Source of the DNA: Paenibacillus alba
GTDB lineage: Bacteria; Bacillota; Bacilli; Paenibacillales; NBRC-103111
Assembly: GCF_013204855.1 (NCBI RefSeq)
Contig: NZ_JABMKZ010000040.1
Span: 1-64,000, forward strand
DNA: 64,000 nucleotides
Direction of reading: 5' to 3'
Shown here in pieces: positions 56,388 through 63,865 of this stretch. The notes under the pieces are model-generated. The model ran no database searches. It was given only the letters and a program-made list of their open reading frames with translations, and was not told the origin of the DNA. Within the stretch, counting starts at the first letter, position 1. Every line of letters begins with the position of its first letter. The translations under genes were made by a program, and so were the position numbers.

Positions 56388-56402
56388 CGATAATCATTCT
56401 CA
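56388..56402. promoter_or_regulatory. Fur box upstream of the monooxygenase operon
   Basis: CGATAATCATTCTCA matches 13 of 15 positions of the Fur 7-1-7 consensus TGATAATNATTATCA. It sits 35 bases before the monooxygenase start, consistent with iron repression of the three-gene operon. Confidence 0.7.
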
Positions 56403-56512
56403 TCTAATAGTTTAGCAAGGGTTCCTCCGTAAGGGAATACATAGATAACTAATCCGACATGCACAATTATTAAATCCAGCGATCTGTTAAGTAAAACTCA
56501 CATAACCTGCAC

Positions 56513-57334
56513 TCAATCGTCATTGCCGATGTAAGCAGAGGGAGACACGCCAAATTTCTTTTTAAATGCCCTGCTGAAATAGAGCGGATTCGCGTAACCG
56601 ACACTAACCGCAATGTCGCTGATAGGAAAATTACCGATTTTAAGCAGCTCACTGGCCCTTTCCATTCGGTACTGAATCACAAAGTCGATAGGACGGTAAC
56701 CCGTATATTTATAAAAGTAGTAGGAGAAGCGTTTGGTATTCATAGCATGTATGGCTGCCAACTCTTCAAGTGTCAGCAGATTCATGTAATTTCTTTTAAT
56801 ATATGAAATTGCTTCCTCTATCACTTCTTTATTCGCAGAATTGGTATTCACTCGATGCTTGTGTCCAGCCAGCACTTGATGCATGATGCTCAAAAATATT
56901 TCTTTCACACGAAGCTTTCCTATTCCCCCTGGTGTATCTGCATTCTGATGAAGCATTGTCAACAATTCGATAACTTTGGGAATGGTTTCAACCTCAAGCT
57001 TGAAGTGAGAATTGCACTCATGATTGCTGTCCTCTACAGACATTTTGCCTAAGCTATAAAAGACGGAGTAATACTCCAACTCGGACTCACTTATAACCTT
57101 GGCTTCCATGTGCATGTCAGGAGCCGCATGAAATACTTCTCCTCGCCGCAATTCGTAGATCGTATCATTTACACTTATTCTGACGGAGCCGCGGATGATA
57201 AAAAGAAAGCCATACTTTAAAGTTCTGAAAGGACGATGTACACTTTTAGGCTGAATGACCAACCGATAAATATTGTCGATATGATAGGAATCATTAGCAA
57301 ATCTCTCCGCTAATCTCTCCACATCAGGCATCAT
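56513..57334 (-). CDS. AraC-family transcriptional regulator with cupin-like sensor
   Basis: The 273-residue regulator has an N-terminal AraC-binding cupin-type domain (about residues 20-150: IRGSVRISVNDTIYELRRGEVFHAAPDMH) and a C-terminal double helix-turn-helix (about 170-270, ending VGYANPLYFSRAFKKKFGVSPSAY). The ATG at 57334 follows GGAGGGGAAGG; the longer frame from 57409 lacks such a site. It lies just upstream of the Fur-boxed iron operon in the same direction, so it may activate that operon in response to a siderophore, as Btr does in Bacillus. The specific ligand is unknown. Confidence 0.87.
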   Translation of the reverse strand: MMPDVERLAERFANDSYHIDNIYRLVIQPKSVHRPFRTLKYGFLFIIRGSVRISVNDTIYELRRGEVFHAAPDMHMEAKVISESELEYYSVFYSLGKMSVEDSNHECNSHFKLEVETIPKVIELLTMLHQNADTPGGIGKLRVKEIFLSIMHQVLAGHKHRVNTNSANKEVIEEAISYIKRNYMNLLTLEELAAIHAMNTKRFSYYFYKYTGYRPIDFVIQYRMERASELLKIGNFPISDIAVSVGYANPLYFSRAFKKKFGVSPSAYIGNDD

Positions 57335-57432
57335 GTGCCTTCCCCTCCATCTCTGTTCCAAAATGGCCATTAAACCAAAACCAGAATGATTTCCATACCA
57401 TACCGTCATTGATTTTGCTTGTCAATATCCAA

Positions 57433-57462
57433 AGAAGCTGTCGAGAGCTCTCGACAGCTTCT
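57433..57462. terminator. 30-bp perfect palindrome after the DinB gene
   Basis: AGAAGCTGTCGAGAG followed immediately by its exact complement forms a loopless 30-bp palindrome. On the minus strand it is followed by TTTGG, so it may be a terminator with a short T-run for the DinB gene. It could also be an operator for the AraC gene that starts about 100 bases on. Confidence 0.5.
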
Positions 57463-57575
57463 GGTGCGTGGATGAGGGCAAGACATATAACTACTTCGAT
57501 CTTTCCGCGGCTTTTTAAAGGCATAAGATTTCCGTTCATGGTAGTATCTATGAAAGGACTCTTGCTTTTCATTAG

Positions 57576-58043
57576 TTAACGCGATAGGACCTTTAGCTGG
57601 CTCGATATCGTTCCAAGGTGAATCGCTTCATGAATCAGAGCGAAGTTGAACAACTCCCCGGCCTTGTTGAATTGGAACGGTCCCAAAGCATACGGAATTG
57701 AAAGCTTCTCGCCCAGCATTTCAGGCGTCAGCTCAGATAAGCGCGAAAGCTGCGCCGTTAACATCTCAACCAACTCTTCCTTCGAGGGTGGAGCAAACGT
57801 CCAGTCCAAAGGCTTTGTTCCAGAGTTGAACAGCGTATCATACGAGCCTGGTATGGCCGAAGGAGATCCGAAGCTTAGCGTAGAATACTTATCCATCCAA
57901 TAAATCATATGGCCGACATTCCAACGGATGGTATTGTTGAAACCTGCCATTTTAATGTCGAACAGTTCCTCTTGGATAGCCTGTACCTGCTGCAGTACCA
58001 CTTGACGTACGGTTTGTGCCGTGTTGATAATCATTTCAGACAT
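57576..58043 (-). CDS. DinB-like/YfiT-type four-helix protein
   Basis: The 155-residue protein fits the DinB superfamily of four-helix bundles. NTIRWNVGHMIYW supplies the first metal-site His, and ALIHEAIHLGTISSQL the other two. Such proteins are metal-dependent, and many act as thiol transferases in Firmicutes. The ATG at 58043 follows AAAGGAGG; the longer frame extends back over the promoter and is unlikely. It is transcribed away from a LysR regulator whose probable operator lies at -65 of the DinB promoter. Confidence 0.85.
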   Translation of the reverse strand: MSEMIINTAQTVRQVVLQQVQAIQEELFDIKMAGFNNTIRWNVGHMIYWMDKYSTLSFGSPSAIPGSYDTLFNSGTKPLDWTFAPPSKEELVEMLTAQLSRLSELTPEMLGEKLSIPYALGPFQFNKAGELFNFALIHEAIHLGTISSQLKVLSR

Positions 58044-58086
58044 GTTGAATTCCTCCTTTGTAATGAGAAGCGCTTGATATGTTCTT

Positions 58087-58115
58087 AGTATAGGTTTCAT
58101 GGAACGTTCCATCAA
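58087..58115 (-). promoter_or_regulatory. DinB promoter with a palindrome in its spacer
   Basis: TTGATG, a 17-bp spacer and TATACT (58087-58092) lie on the minus strand, with +1 near 58080. The 14-bp perfect palindrome ATGGAACGTTCCAT (58099-58112) fills much of the spacer and may be an operator. Confidence 0.6.
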
Positions 58116-58135
58116 TGCAGTAGGGATTACCGAAA

Positions 58136-58154
58136 CGTTAAGTATAAGTTAACG
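58136..58154. promoter_or_regulatory. Probable LysR operator
   Basis: CGTTAA-N7-TTAACG is a perfect inverted repeat in the divergent region between the LysR and DinB genes. Its centre lies at about -65 relative to the predicted DinB start, the usual recognition position for LysR-type regulators. Confidence 0.6.
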
Positions 58155-58210
58155 ATTATTATGGATAGAAATAGAAGATGGAGCGATACATTTGAAAGCA
58201 GGTGTGAGCT

Positions 58211-59113
58211 ATGGAGTTAAAACAACTACAGTATTTTATGGCGATTTGTGAAGAGCTTCACTTCACGAGAGCAGCCGAAAAAATGGGCGTCAGCGCCCCC
58301 AACATCAGCCAGCAGATAAGGAGATTGGAAGAAGAATTAGGCGTTCTGTTGTTTGATCGTGCGGGCAAAACAATTGTCCTTACAGAAGCCGGAGCGATTC
58401 TTCATGAACATGGGGCTGCCGTGTTCGGGCATCTGCAGCAAGCGAGCGATGCCATTGCTGATCTGAGGCAGATGCAAGGGGGATCGCTTTCCATCGGTGT
58501 CTTGCCCGGTGACGCGGATCTCCTGTTTAATGCCTTGCTGCTGAACTTTCACCAGAGCTATCCCACCATCTCGCTATCCCTTCTGGAAACCATGAAAGTA
58601 ACAGAACAAGTTCTGGACCGAAGCATCGATGTCGGCGTAACCATTGGACCTGTTACCGATGAACGGCTTACGTCAATTCCTCTGTTTCATGAGGAGTTCT
58701 CACTCGCGGTAAGCAGGAATGATCCCCTTGCTGCGGAGAACATCATCCCCCTGAACAGGCTGAATGCCTTGAAGCTGGTTATGTTCCCGCCCGACCATCA
58801 GTGCCGCAAGCTGATCGACCACTTTTGCATGGACAACGGGTTTACTCTGCAGCCGCATATCGTGACGACAACGTTATCCTCCCTCCTTCAAATGGTACAG
58901 AGCGGAGTTGGCGCCTGTGTACTGCCGCGATTGCTGCTGGATAATCTTCACAATACAGACATCAAAGTCGTACTCCTAAGAAATCCTACACCTTCTCAGG
59001 ATATTTGTCTGATCTACCGCAGCGACAGATATGTTGGATACGCCATGCGCACGTTCATCAAGACTCTGAGAGCCTATATCGAGACCGCTATCAATCATGC
59101 GAAGTCTTCATAA
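58211..59113 (+). CDS. LysR-family transcriptional regulator
   Basis: The 300-residue protein has an N-terminal winged helix-turn-helix (MELKQLQYFMAICEELHFTRAAEKMGVSAPNISQQIRRLEEELG) and a substrate-binding domain of two Rossmann-like lobes (about residues 90-295), as in CynR/CbbR-like regulators. The ATG follows AGGTGTGAG. It is read divergently from the DinB gene and probably regulates it and itself. The four-palindrome element copy B begins 35 bases after its stop, and the second palindrome (with ATTTTTA) could terminate its transcript. Confidence 0.92.
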   Translation: MELKQLQYFMAICEELHFTRAAEKMGVSAPNISQQIRRLEEELGVLLFDRAGKTIVLTEAGAILHEHGAAVFGHLQQASDAIADLRQMQGGSLSIGVLPGDADLLFNALLLNFHQSYPTISLSLLETMKVTEQVLDRSIDVGVTIGPVTDERLTSIPLFHEEFSLAVSRNDPLAAENIIPLNRLNALKLVMFPPDHQCRKLIDHFCMDNGFTLQPHIVTTTLSSLLQMVQSGVGACVLPRLLLDNLHNTDIKVVLLRNPTPSQDICLIYRSDRYVGYAMRTFIKTLRAYIETAINHAKSS

Positions 59114-59147
59114 GATGGGTTAAGATCAGTTCACCCGAGTGCAAAAA

Positions 59148-59325
59148 CCTGCGAAAATACAGGAATTTCCGGCGAATTCGGTTAAAAAGTGGAAATGCCT
59201 GCAATTGTGCAGGCATTTTTATCTTTTTCAGCCGCTCATCCAGAATAAGCCTCAAAAGCCTGCACAAACGCAGGAATTTACTAGTCGAGGCTCTTCCAAG
59301 AGCAAAAAAGATGTATAATTGCAGG
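59148..59325 (+). repeat. Four-palindrome repeat element, copy B
   Basis: Four 16-base CCTGC-N6-GCAGG-type units start at 59148, 59198, 59259 and 59310. The spacings are 50, 61 and 51, identical to copy A at 49693. Shared position-specific features include GTTAAAAA before unit 2, CTCAAAAG before unit 3, and GAGCAAAAAAGATG at unit 4. Unit 2 extends to a perfect 7-bp stem followed by ATTTTTA. An IS1182-type remnant follows, as at copy A. Confidence 0.75.
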
Positions 59326-59379
59326 TTTAGAGAAAGCAACTGGAGCTAGAGCTCGAAAGTAGGAGGCTGCTCAAGAGAT

Positions 59380-59534
59380 TATCGGAACCTGTAATAGCTA
59401 CAGTGAAATAGATCCGAATGGTACATGTATACGCCATGAAAGAAGATCATACGCAGAACGGCCAGTTTATGTCAGGTTACAATGTACAAATCCGAGCTGC
59501 CTGTAATCGCGAAGCAAACGATGAATCCCAATAA
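59380..59534 (+). pseudogene. IS1182-type transposase remnant (middle part), frameshifted
   Basis: One frame reads NSYSEIDPNGTCIR, and after a +1 shift at about 59434 another reads MKEDHTQNGQFMSGYNVQI and runs to a stop at 59532-59534. Together they match the DPDATFMRMKEDHMKNGQLKPGYNVQI region of IS1182-family transposases. The rest of the gene is missing. The hairpin at 59540-59576 (CTGTCCC...GGGGACAG) may be the IS end. Confidence 0.65.
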
Positions 59535-59576
59535 AAAAACTGTCCCTCAAGTAGGTTTATCTACTTATGGGGACAG
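59533..59576. terminator. Terminator of the TetR operon, possibly an IS end
   Basis: CTGTCCC pairs with GGGGACAG, with an inner AAGTAG/CTACTT pair. Seven T residues follow on the minus strand. It lies directly after the TetR gene. The GGGGACAG end resembles IS1182-type terminal repeats. Confidence 0.75.
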
Positions 59577-59601
59577 CCCTTACTTGCCATGCCACACTTC
59601 G

Positions 59602-60198
59602 TTATAATGGCGCAATCATTCTCAGCAGCACGTCAACTCTCGGAAGCTGGTAGCCGCCAATCTTCTGCACATTAAGCACCATCAGACCGGAGAGGACCGA
59701 TAGGTAAGATGAAATCATTTCATCCAAATCGCCATCCACAAGCTGGCCGGCCTCTTGCCCTTTCCGGAATAACGCCTGCAGTTGCTTGACGTAATTGTCC
59801 ATCGAGTAATGCTTCATCAACTCCATCACCTTTTCAGGCACTCCATCTGATGTTCGTGCCTGATGGATCAGCAGAAAGTAGTCCGTACCACTTTCATCCA
59901 ACATATCTTGCGTTAACGCTTTGATTTTATCGATCGGCGAGCCTGGCAGCTCATAAACAGTTTGCATAGCCTCATCCGATGCCATCATTGCCCTTTCAAC
60001 AAGTGTTGTGAACAGCTCTTCTTTAGAAGCAAAGTAATGATAAAGGAGCCCATGACTAATCTTGGCTTCAGCGGCAATCATGCTCATTTTCGTTCCAATA
60101 ATCCCCCGCCTTGCAAAAACTTTAAGCGCAGCGCTCATAATTTGCTCCCTGCGTTCATCTCGAATCTGATGCTGTTGTTCTTCATTTAACGGAGACAA
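59602..60198 (-). CDS. TetR/AcrR-family transcriptional regulator
   Basis: The roughly 198-residue protein has an N-terminal TetR helix-turn-helix (REQIMSAALKVFARRGIIGTKMSMIAAEAKISHGLLYHYFASKEELF, about residues 16-60) and a helical ligand domain. I favour a TTG start at 60198, ten bases after AGGAG; a GTG at 60210 overlaps that ribosome site. The gene starts just after the FAD monooxygenase stop, so the two form an operon. It probably represses this operon through the twin palindromes at 61680 and 61730. Confidence 0.9.
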   Translation of the reverse strand: MSPLNEEQQHQIRDERREQIMSAALKVFARRGIIGTKMSMIAAEAKISHGLLYHYFASKEELFTTLVERAMMASDEAMQTVYELPGSPIDKIKALTQDMLDESGTDYFLLIHQARTSDGVPEKVMELMKHYSMDNYVKQLQALFRKGQEAGQLVDGDLDEMISSYLSVLSGLMVLNVQKIGGYQLPRVDVLLRMIAPL

Positions 60199-60212
60199 TG
60201 CGTCTTTCACTC

Positions 60213-61658
60213 CTAACTTGGAATTAGTTTAATCAATGCTTCTTCCAACGGCAGCTCATATTCTTTCAGCAGGTCTGCAAGAAGTTGCTGTCCTTCCCCC
60301 GATGCCTCAATCACCGACTTGACCATCTGTGGATTCAACAACTCATGCAGTGGCAATGATAACGAATTAACGCCCCAGTACAAGCCAAATAACTTGAAAT
60401 TATGATTCGCTGTCCCCTCTTTCAGGACCAAATTCATATACCTGCTGATAAAAGCAATTCCCTTGAGCGGTTCTGTGCCTGCCTCATATTCGACGCCATC
60501 CCACTGCAAATCCGCTGCGCAATTTAACCACCAGGCAGGAGTAATCGCCTTTTCTTGTATCGAGCGGAGCACCTTTTGCTCGAAATGAGGCTCAGGGTTA
60601 TTCCGCCGCTCCTGCAGCAAGGTGTTTAGCAAATCCACTTCTATGGCAGCAACCGTCATCCCTTGACCAAAAATCGGGTCATAGATACAGAACGCGTCGC
60701 CCAACACTAACAATCCGTCCGGCCATCTTTCCATTTGCTCATAGTGATGACGGTAAAGTTCTGGTACGCGAAAACCCTTAGGCGAGGTGATAGGTTCAAG
60801 CTGACGCAAGATTTCTGCAATCATAGGAGTAGGAAGCTGAGCGACCCCTTGTTCAAAATCTTCCGCATTCGTTGGTGGATAGTGCCCGCCTGGGCGATAC
60901 AGCAGCATCTCAGCCACCTGATTCTCTATAAAAGAAAAGACACCCGTAAACGTTCCCTTGACCGGTTGGCCCATGATGTTGATCACATCCCACTTCTCAA
61001 TCAGGTGATTCAGATGCTCGGGCACCTTATACCGACGTGTACTGTAACCGATAGCTGCTTTCATCCGATCAGGGCGAGGTACGTCATAACCAAACTCCTT
61101 CAGCCATTGCGCCAGTTTGGAGGCGCGGCCGCTGGCATCCACAACAAGATCCGCCAAAAAATCGCTCATCTTGCTTGTTTCCCGTTCACGTACTTGGACT
61201 CCCGTCACGGCCGTATGATTCGGGGTTGTGTGAAGCCCAATAACATCATGCTTCGCTAGCAGTCGTACATTGGGAATCCCCTTTACACGTCCACGAATCA
61301 CCCATTCCAGTACAGCACGGCTGAACTTGATATCGTTTCGTTGATAAGGTCCGGCTACCGTTCCATATTGATTCATCATATGAACAGTTTTATTCAGGGA
61401 GCTTGGCGAACCAAGAGCCACCAGTTCTTCCTCATAACCTGGGAAAAGCTGTTCCGTAATCATTTTACCACGTTGTGTAAACCTATGGGGATGAAAGCCA
61501 TGCGGGGTGCCATTCCGATCTTCAGGATGATGCGGAAATTCGTCCTTGTCGATAAGGAGTACCTCTTCGTAATACGACGAGAGAACCCTTGCCGTCATTA
61601 AACCTGTGATGCTGCCACCGATCACGATAGCCTTGCCTACTTTTTGTATGTTGTTCAT
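60213..61658 (-). CDS. FAD-dependent monooxygenase/oxidoreductase
   Basis: The 481-residue flavoprotein starts with a Rossmann FAD site (AIVIGGSITGLMTARVLSSYYEEVLLIDKDEF), has a mid-protein DLVVDASGRASKL segment, and later LLVLGDAFCIYDPIFGQGMTVAAIE, the GD motif of the PHBH/geranylgeranyl-reductase-like group. It probably hydroxylates or reduces a hydrophobic or aromatic compound; the substrate is not evident. The ATG at 61658 follows AAAGGAG; the in-frame GTG at 61667 lies inside that site. It is followed by the TetR gene and preceded by two TetR-type operators, suggesting induction by its own substrate. Confidence 0.85.
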   Translation of the reverse strand: MNNIQKVGKAIVIGGSITGLMTARVLSSYYEEVLLIDKDEFPHHPEDRNGTPHGFHPHRFTQRGKMITEQLFPGYEEELVALGSPSSLNKTVHMMNQYGTVAGPYQRNDIKFSRAVLEWVIRGRVKGIPNVRLLAKHDVIGLHTTPNHTAVTGVQVRERETSKMSDFLADLVVDASGRASKLAQWLKEFGYDVPRPDRMKAAIGYSTRRYKVPEHLNHLIEKWDVINIMGQPVKGTFTGVFSFIENQVAEMLLYRPGGHYPPTNAEDFEQGVAQLPTPMIAEILRQLEPITSPKGFRVPELYRHHYEQMERWPDGLLVLGDAFCIYDPIFGQGMTVAAIEVDLLNTLLQERRNNPEPHFEQKVLRSIQEKAITPAWWLNCAADLQWDGVEYEAGTEPLKGIAFISRYMNLVLKEGTANHNFKLFGLYWGVNSLSLPLHELLNPQMVKSVIEASGEGQQLLADLLKEYELPLEEALIKLIPS

Positions 61659-61679
61659 ATGATTCACTCCTTTTTTCGA

Positions 61680-61696
61680 TTGACTTGATCAGTCAA
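61680..61696. promoter_or_regulatory. TetR operator 1
   Basis: TTGACTTGATCAGTCAA is an inverted repeat with 6-bp arms (TTGACT/AGTCAA) and a 5-base centre, 21 bases before the FAD monooxygenase start. The same arms recur at 61730. Confidence 0.7.
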
Positions 61697-61729
61697 CTTT
61701 CATTCAAAAAAATGTGTTCGCACTTTAGA

Positions 61730-61746
61730 TTGACTCAATCAGTCAA
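61730..61746. promoter_or_regulatory. TetR operator 2
   Basis: TTGACTCAATCAGTCAA has the same TTGACT/AGTCAA arms as the first operator, and the centres are 50 bp apart. From here to the terminator at 61994 I see no gene or other clear signal. Confidence 0.7.
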
Positions 61747-61993
61747 TATTAGAATAGATGATTATTTTCCGTACGTCAATAAGCTATATCCCTTTTTTTA
61801 ACAGGACTCGTCCCAAAATCTCACAACCCACCTCTCCTGCTCAGCAACCTGCCAACGCTCAAGCAATCTTCTTATCATCGCAAGAGCGAAAATAAAAGGA
61901 ATACATGTCGAACTGTGAATGAATAACAGTTTCTGTTTTCTTAGCCCAAGACAGCAATTTTTATACATAATTTACAGGCTTATAACCTAATAA

Positions 61994-62030
61994 AACCGGA
62001 ACCCCATTTCCCCTTGGAGTTCCGGTCTTA
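61994..62030. terminator. Intrinsic terminator after the epimerase pair
   Basis: ACCGGAAC pairs with GTTCCGGT and is extended by CC/GG pairs. A TTTATT tail on the minus strand follows the gene ending at 62089. Confidence 0.75.
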
Positions 62031-62088
62031 TTCTCTTTTTTGCCAGACTTTAATCAGACAGTTTCAATATTCGCTTTAAAATATTATA

Positions 62089-62940
62089 TTATTTCCTTAT
62101 GTCTAAAGCAGCAAATACTTTGGCGAATCCATCTGCTGAACGCTGCAGCAGATTCTCATTCGGTCCTTTTGGCCGTTCCACAGTCAACACTTCCTGCGCG
62201 ACGACACCTCGGTACCCAATCTGGTGCAGAGCCTTCAAAAACCCGGCCAAATCGATCACGCCTTCACCCGGATACAGTCGATCATTATCTAGTACTTTTG
62301 AAATGGGTACATTCCTGGCATCGTTGAGATGAACGTGAACAATTTGCTCTGCACGTAGAGCCAATATATCTTCGATAGTCGCTTCATTCGTATACCAATG
62401 ATAAGAATCAAAGAGCAGCCCCACATTCGGCTCACCAATAGCCTCAATGAAATCCAATGTCTCTGCAATGGTCCAAATGAACGGATGCTTCCAGCGAGTT
62501 CGATAATGGTGGGGGCCGACGAATTCAACTCCGAGAGAAATGCCGAACCTATTTAAAATTTGAGTGCAAGCGCGAAGCCGACGAGTGGCTACTGCCATGA
62601 AATGTGCTGGATTATAATCCGTTGAAGGTAAAATATACGTGCAACAACGCGTACATCCCAGGTCAGCAGCGGTAGCAGCGTAAGAAGCCAGCTTGACTAT
62701 ACTATACCTAAAGTCATCTTCGGAGGCTTGCCATTCAACAGGTAGCGAGATCGCTCCAATGACAACTTTTCGTTCACTTAAGATCGCCTTTATTTGTACG
62801 ACTCCTTCTTGTTTAACCCAATTGTACAATTCTTTGGCGTCATAATCGATCGCCTCAAATCCGTACTTAGCCGCATGATCGACAAACTCGGCCAGACTAG
62901 GGAATGGAACAAGACCCGCTTGTGTTAATCCTTTCAACAT
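62089..62940 (-). CDS. Sugar phosphate isomerase/epimerase family TIM barrel
   Basis: The 283-residue protein belongs to the AP_endonuc_2 TIM-barrel family (IolE/IolI-like). Conserved metal-site segments include GVEFVGPHHYR, NVGLLFDSYHWY, IVHVHLNDAR and GVVAQEV. Such enzymes isomerise or epimerise sugars or inositols using a divalent metal. The ATG at 62940 has AAAGGTGG eleven bases upstream; a GTG at 62955 abuts that site. It follows a second family member by about 48 bases and forms an operon with it and an oxidoreductase. The exact substrate is unknown. Confidence 0.87.
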   Translation of the reverse strand: MLKGLTQAGLVPFPSLAEFVDHAAKYGFEAIDYDAKELYNWVKQEGVVQIKAILSERKVVIGAISLPVEWQASEDDFRYSIVKLASYAATAADLGCTRCCTYILPSTDYNPAHFMAVATRRLRACTQILNRFGISLGVEFVGPHHYRTRWKHPFIWTIAETLDFIEAIGEPNVGLLFDSYHWYTNEATIEDILALRAEQIVHVHLNDARNVPISKVLDNDRLYPGEGVIDLAGFLKALHQIGYRGVVAQEVLTVERPKGPNENLLQRSADGFAKVFAALDIRK

Positions 62941-62988
62941 TGCCTCACTAACCACCTTTCATTGATGTAAACGATGCCCCAATAACCA

Positions 62989-63843
62989 TCAGCGCACGGG
63001 GATGCCTAATTGCTTCTCAACAAAGTCTCTGCAAATGGCAAGACTGTTATAGGGTGTACTGGTCGATTGATCGATTTCGACTGTCATCCAGCCATCGTAA
63101 CCTATCTCATTAATGGCTTCGAGGATCGGCTTGAAGTCAACGGTCCCAAGCCCCAATTCGCAGAAAACGGGCAACGCTTCATTCCCGAGCAGCATGGGGA
63201 AATCTTCGACGCGCGCTTCCTTCGGGGTCAAATCTTTCAAGTGAATGTACGCGACTTTCTCTTTGTACTTTCGGATGATCGTCGGCACATCCATATTGGC
63301 TCCGCTTAAATGAGCCGTATCAGGAGCAAAATATACTTCTTTGTCCAACAGTTCCATCAAATATTCCAGTTCGTCTTGTTCTTGTAACTCCGTCCATAGG
63401 TGCGGGTGGATGCACGCTTTGACGCCTAACTCTAGCGTCCTCTTCGCAGCTTCATTGATTGTGATAGCAGCTTGCTTCAATTGATCGCGGTCCGTTGGGC
63501 CTTTCCGCGGTCCTCCAGGTCCAAAGACGATATGAGAAGCGCCTGTTTTACTCAGGATTCGAGCAAGTTTCGCATTATAGGCTATAATACTTTGTCTCAT
63601 GTCCGGATCTAGGAAACGTCGGCCGGGGCCTCCGGCAGCTCCTCCGTAGACACCGGTCATCGTTAGGCCATATTGCTCGAGAATTTCAATCAACTCGTTC
63701 TCCCTGTTCTCGAACTCTTCGACGAAGGCGGGCCATGGCTCAATCGCTTTATAGCCGAGTTTGGCTGCCTCCTCAAAACCAAGCAAATAATCGTGCCCCC
63801 ATGTAATGGCATGGACAGCTATTTTCCCCTTGAATTCACTCAT
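62989..63843 (-). CDS. Sugar phosphate isomerase/epimerase family TIM barrel
   Basis: The 284-residue protein is of the AP_endonuc_2 type. VKACIHPHLWTELQ, YFAPDTAHLSGANMD, VAYIHLKDLTPKEARVEDF and GWMTVEIDQS carry the His/Glu/Asp metal ligands. It resembles inosose dehydratase and related epimerases, but the reaction cannot be fixed from sequence. The ATG at 63843 follows GAGGAGAGG; an upstream GTG (63873) overlaps the end of the preceding gene. It lies 22 bases after a Gfo/Idh/MocA-type gene, a usual partnership in sugar or inositol catabolism. Confidence 0.88.
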   Translation of the reverse strand: MSEFKGKIAVHAITWGHDYLLGFEEAAKLGYKAIEPWPAFVEEFENRENELIEILEQYGLTMTGVYGGAAGGPGRRFLDPDMRQSIIAYNAKLARILSKTGASHIVFGPGGPRKGPTDRDQLKQAAITINEAAKRTLELGVKACIHPHLWTELQEQDELEYLMELLDKEVYFAPDTAHLSGANMDVPTIIRKYKEKVAYIHLKDLTPKEARVEDFPMLLGNEALPVFCELGLGTVDFKPILEAINEIGYDGWMTVEIDQSTSTPYNSLAICRDFVEKQLGIPVR

Positions 63844-63865
63844 CGTTATTCCTCTCCTCTTTCCA

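Noticed and set aside
57324..57572. Minus-strand open frame of 82 codons between AraC and DinB genes
   Set aside because: It spans the 30-bp palindrome and overlaps the AraC start and ribosome site, and has low-complexity composition without motifs.
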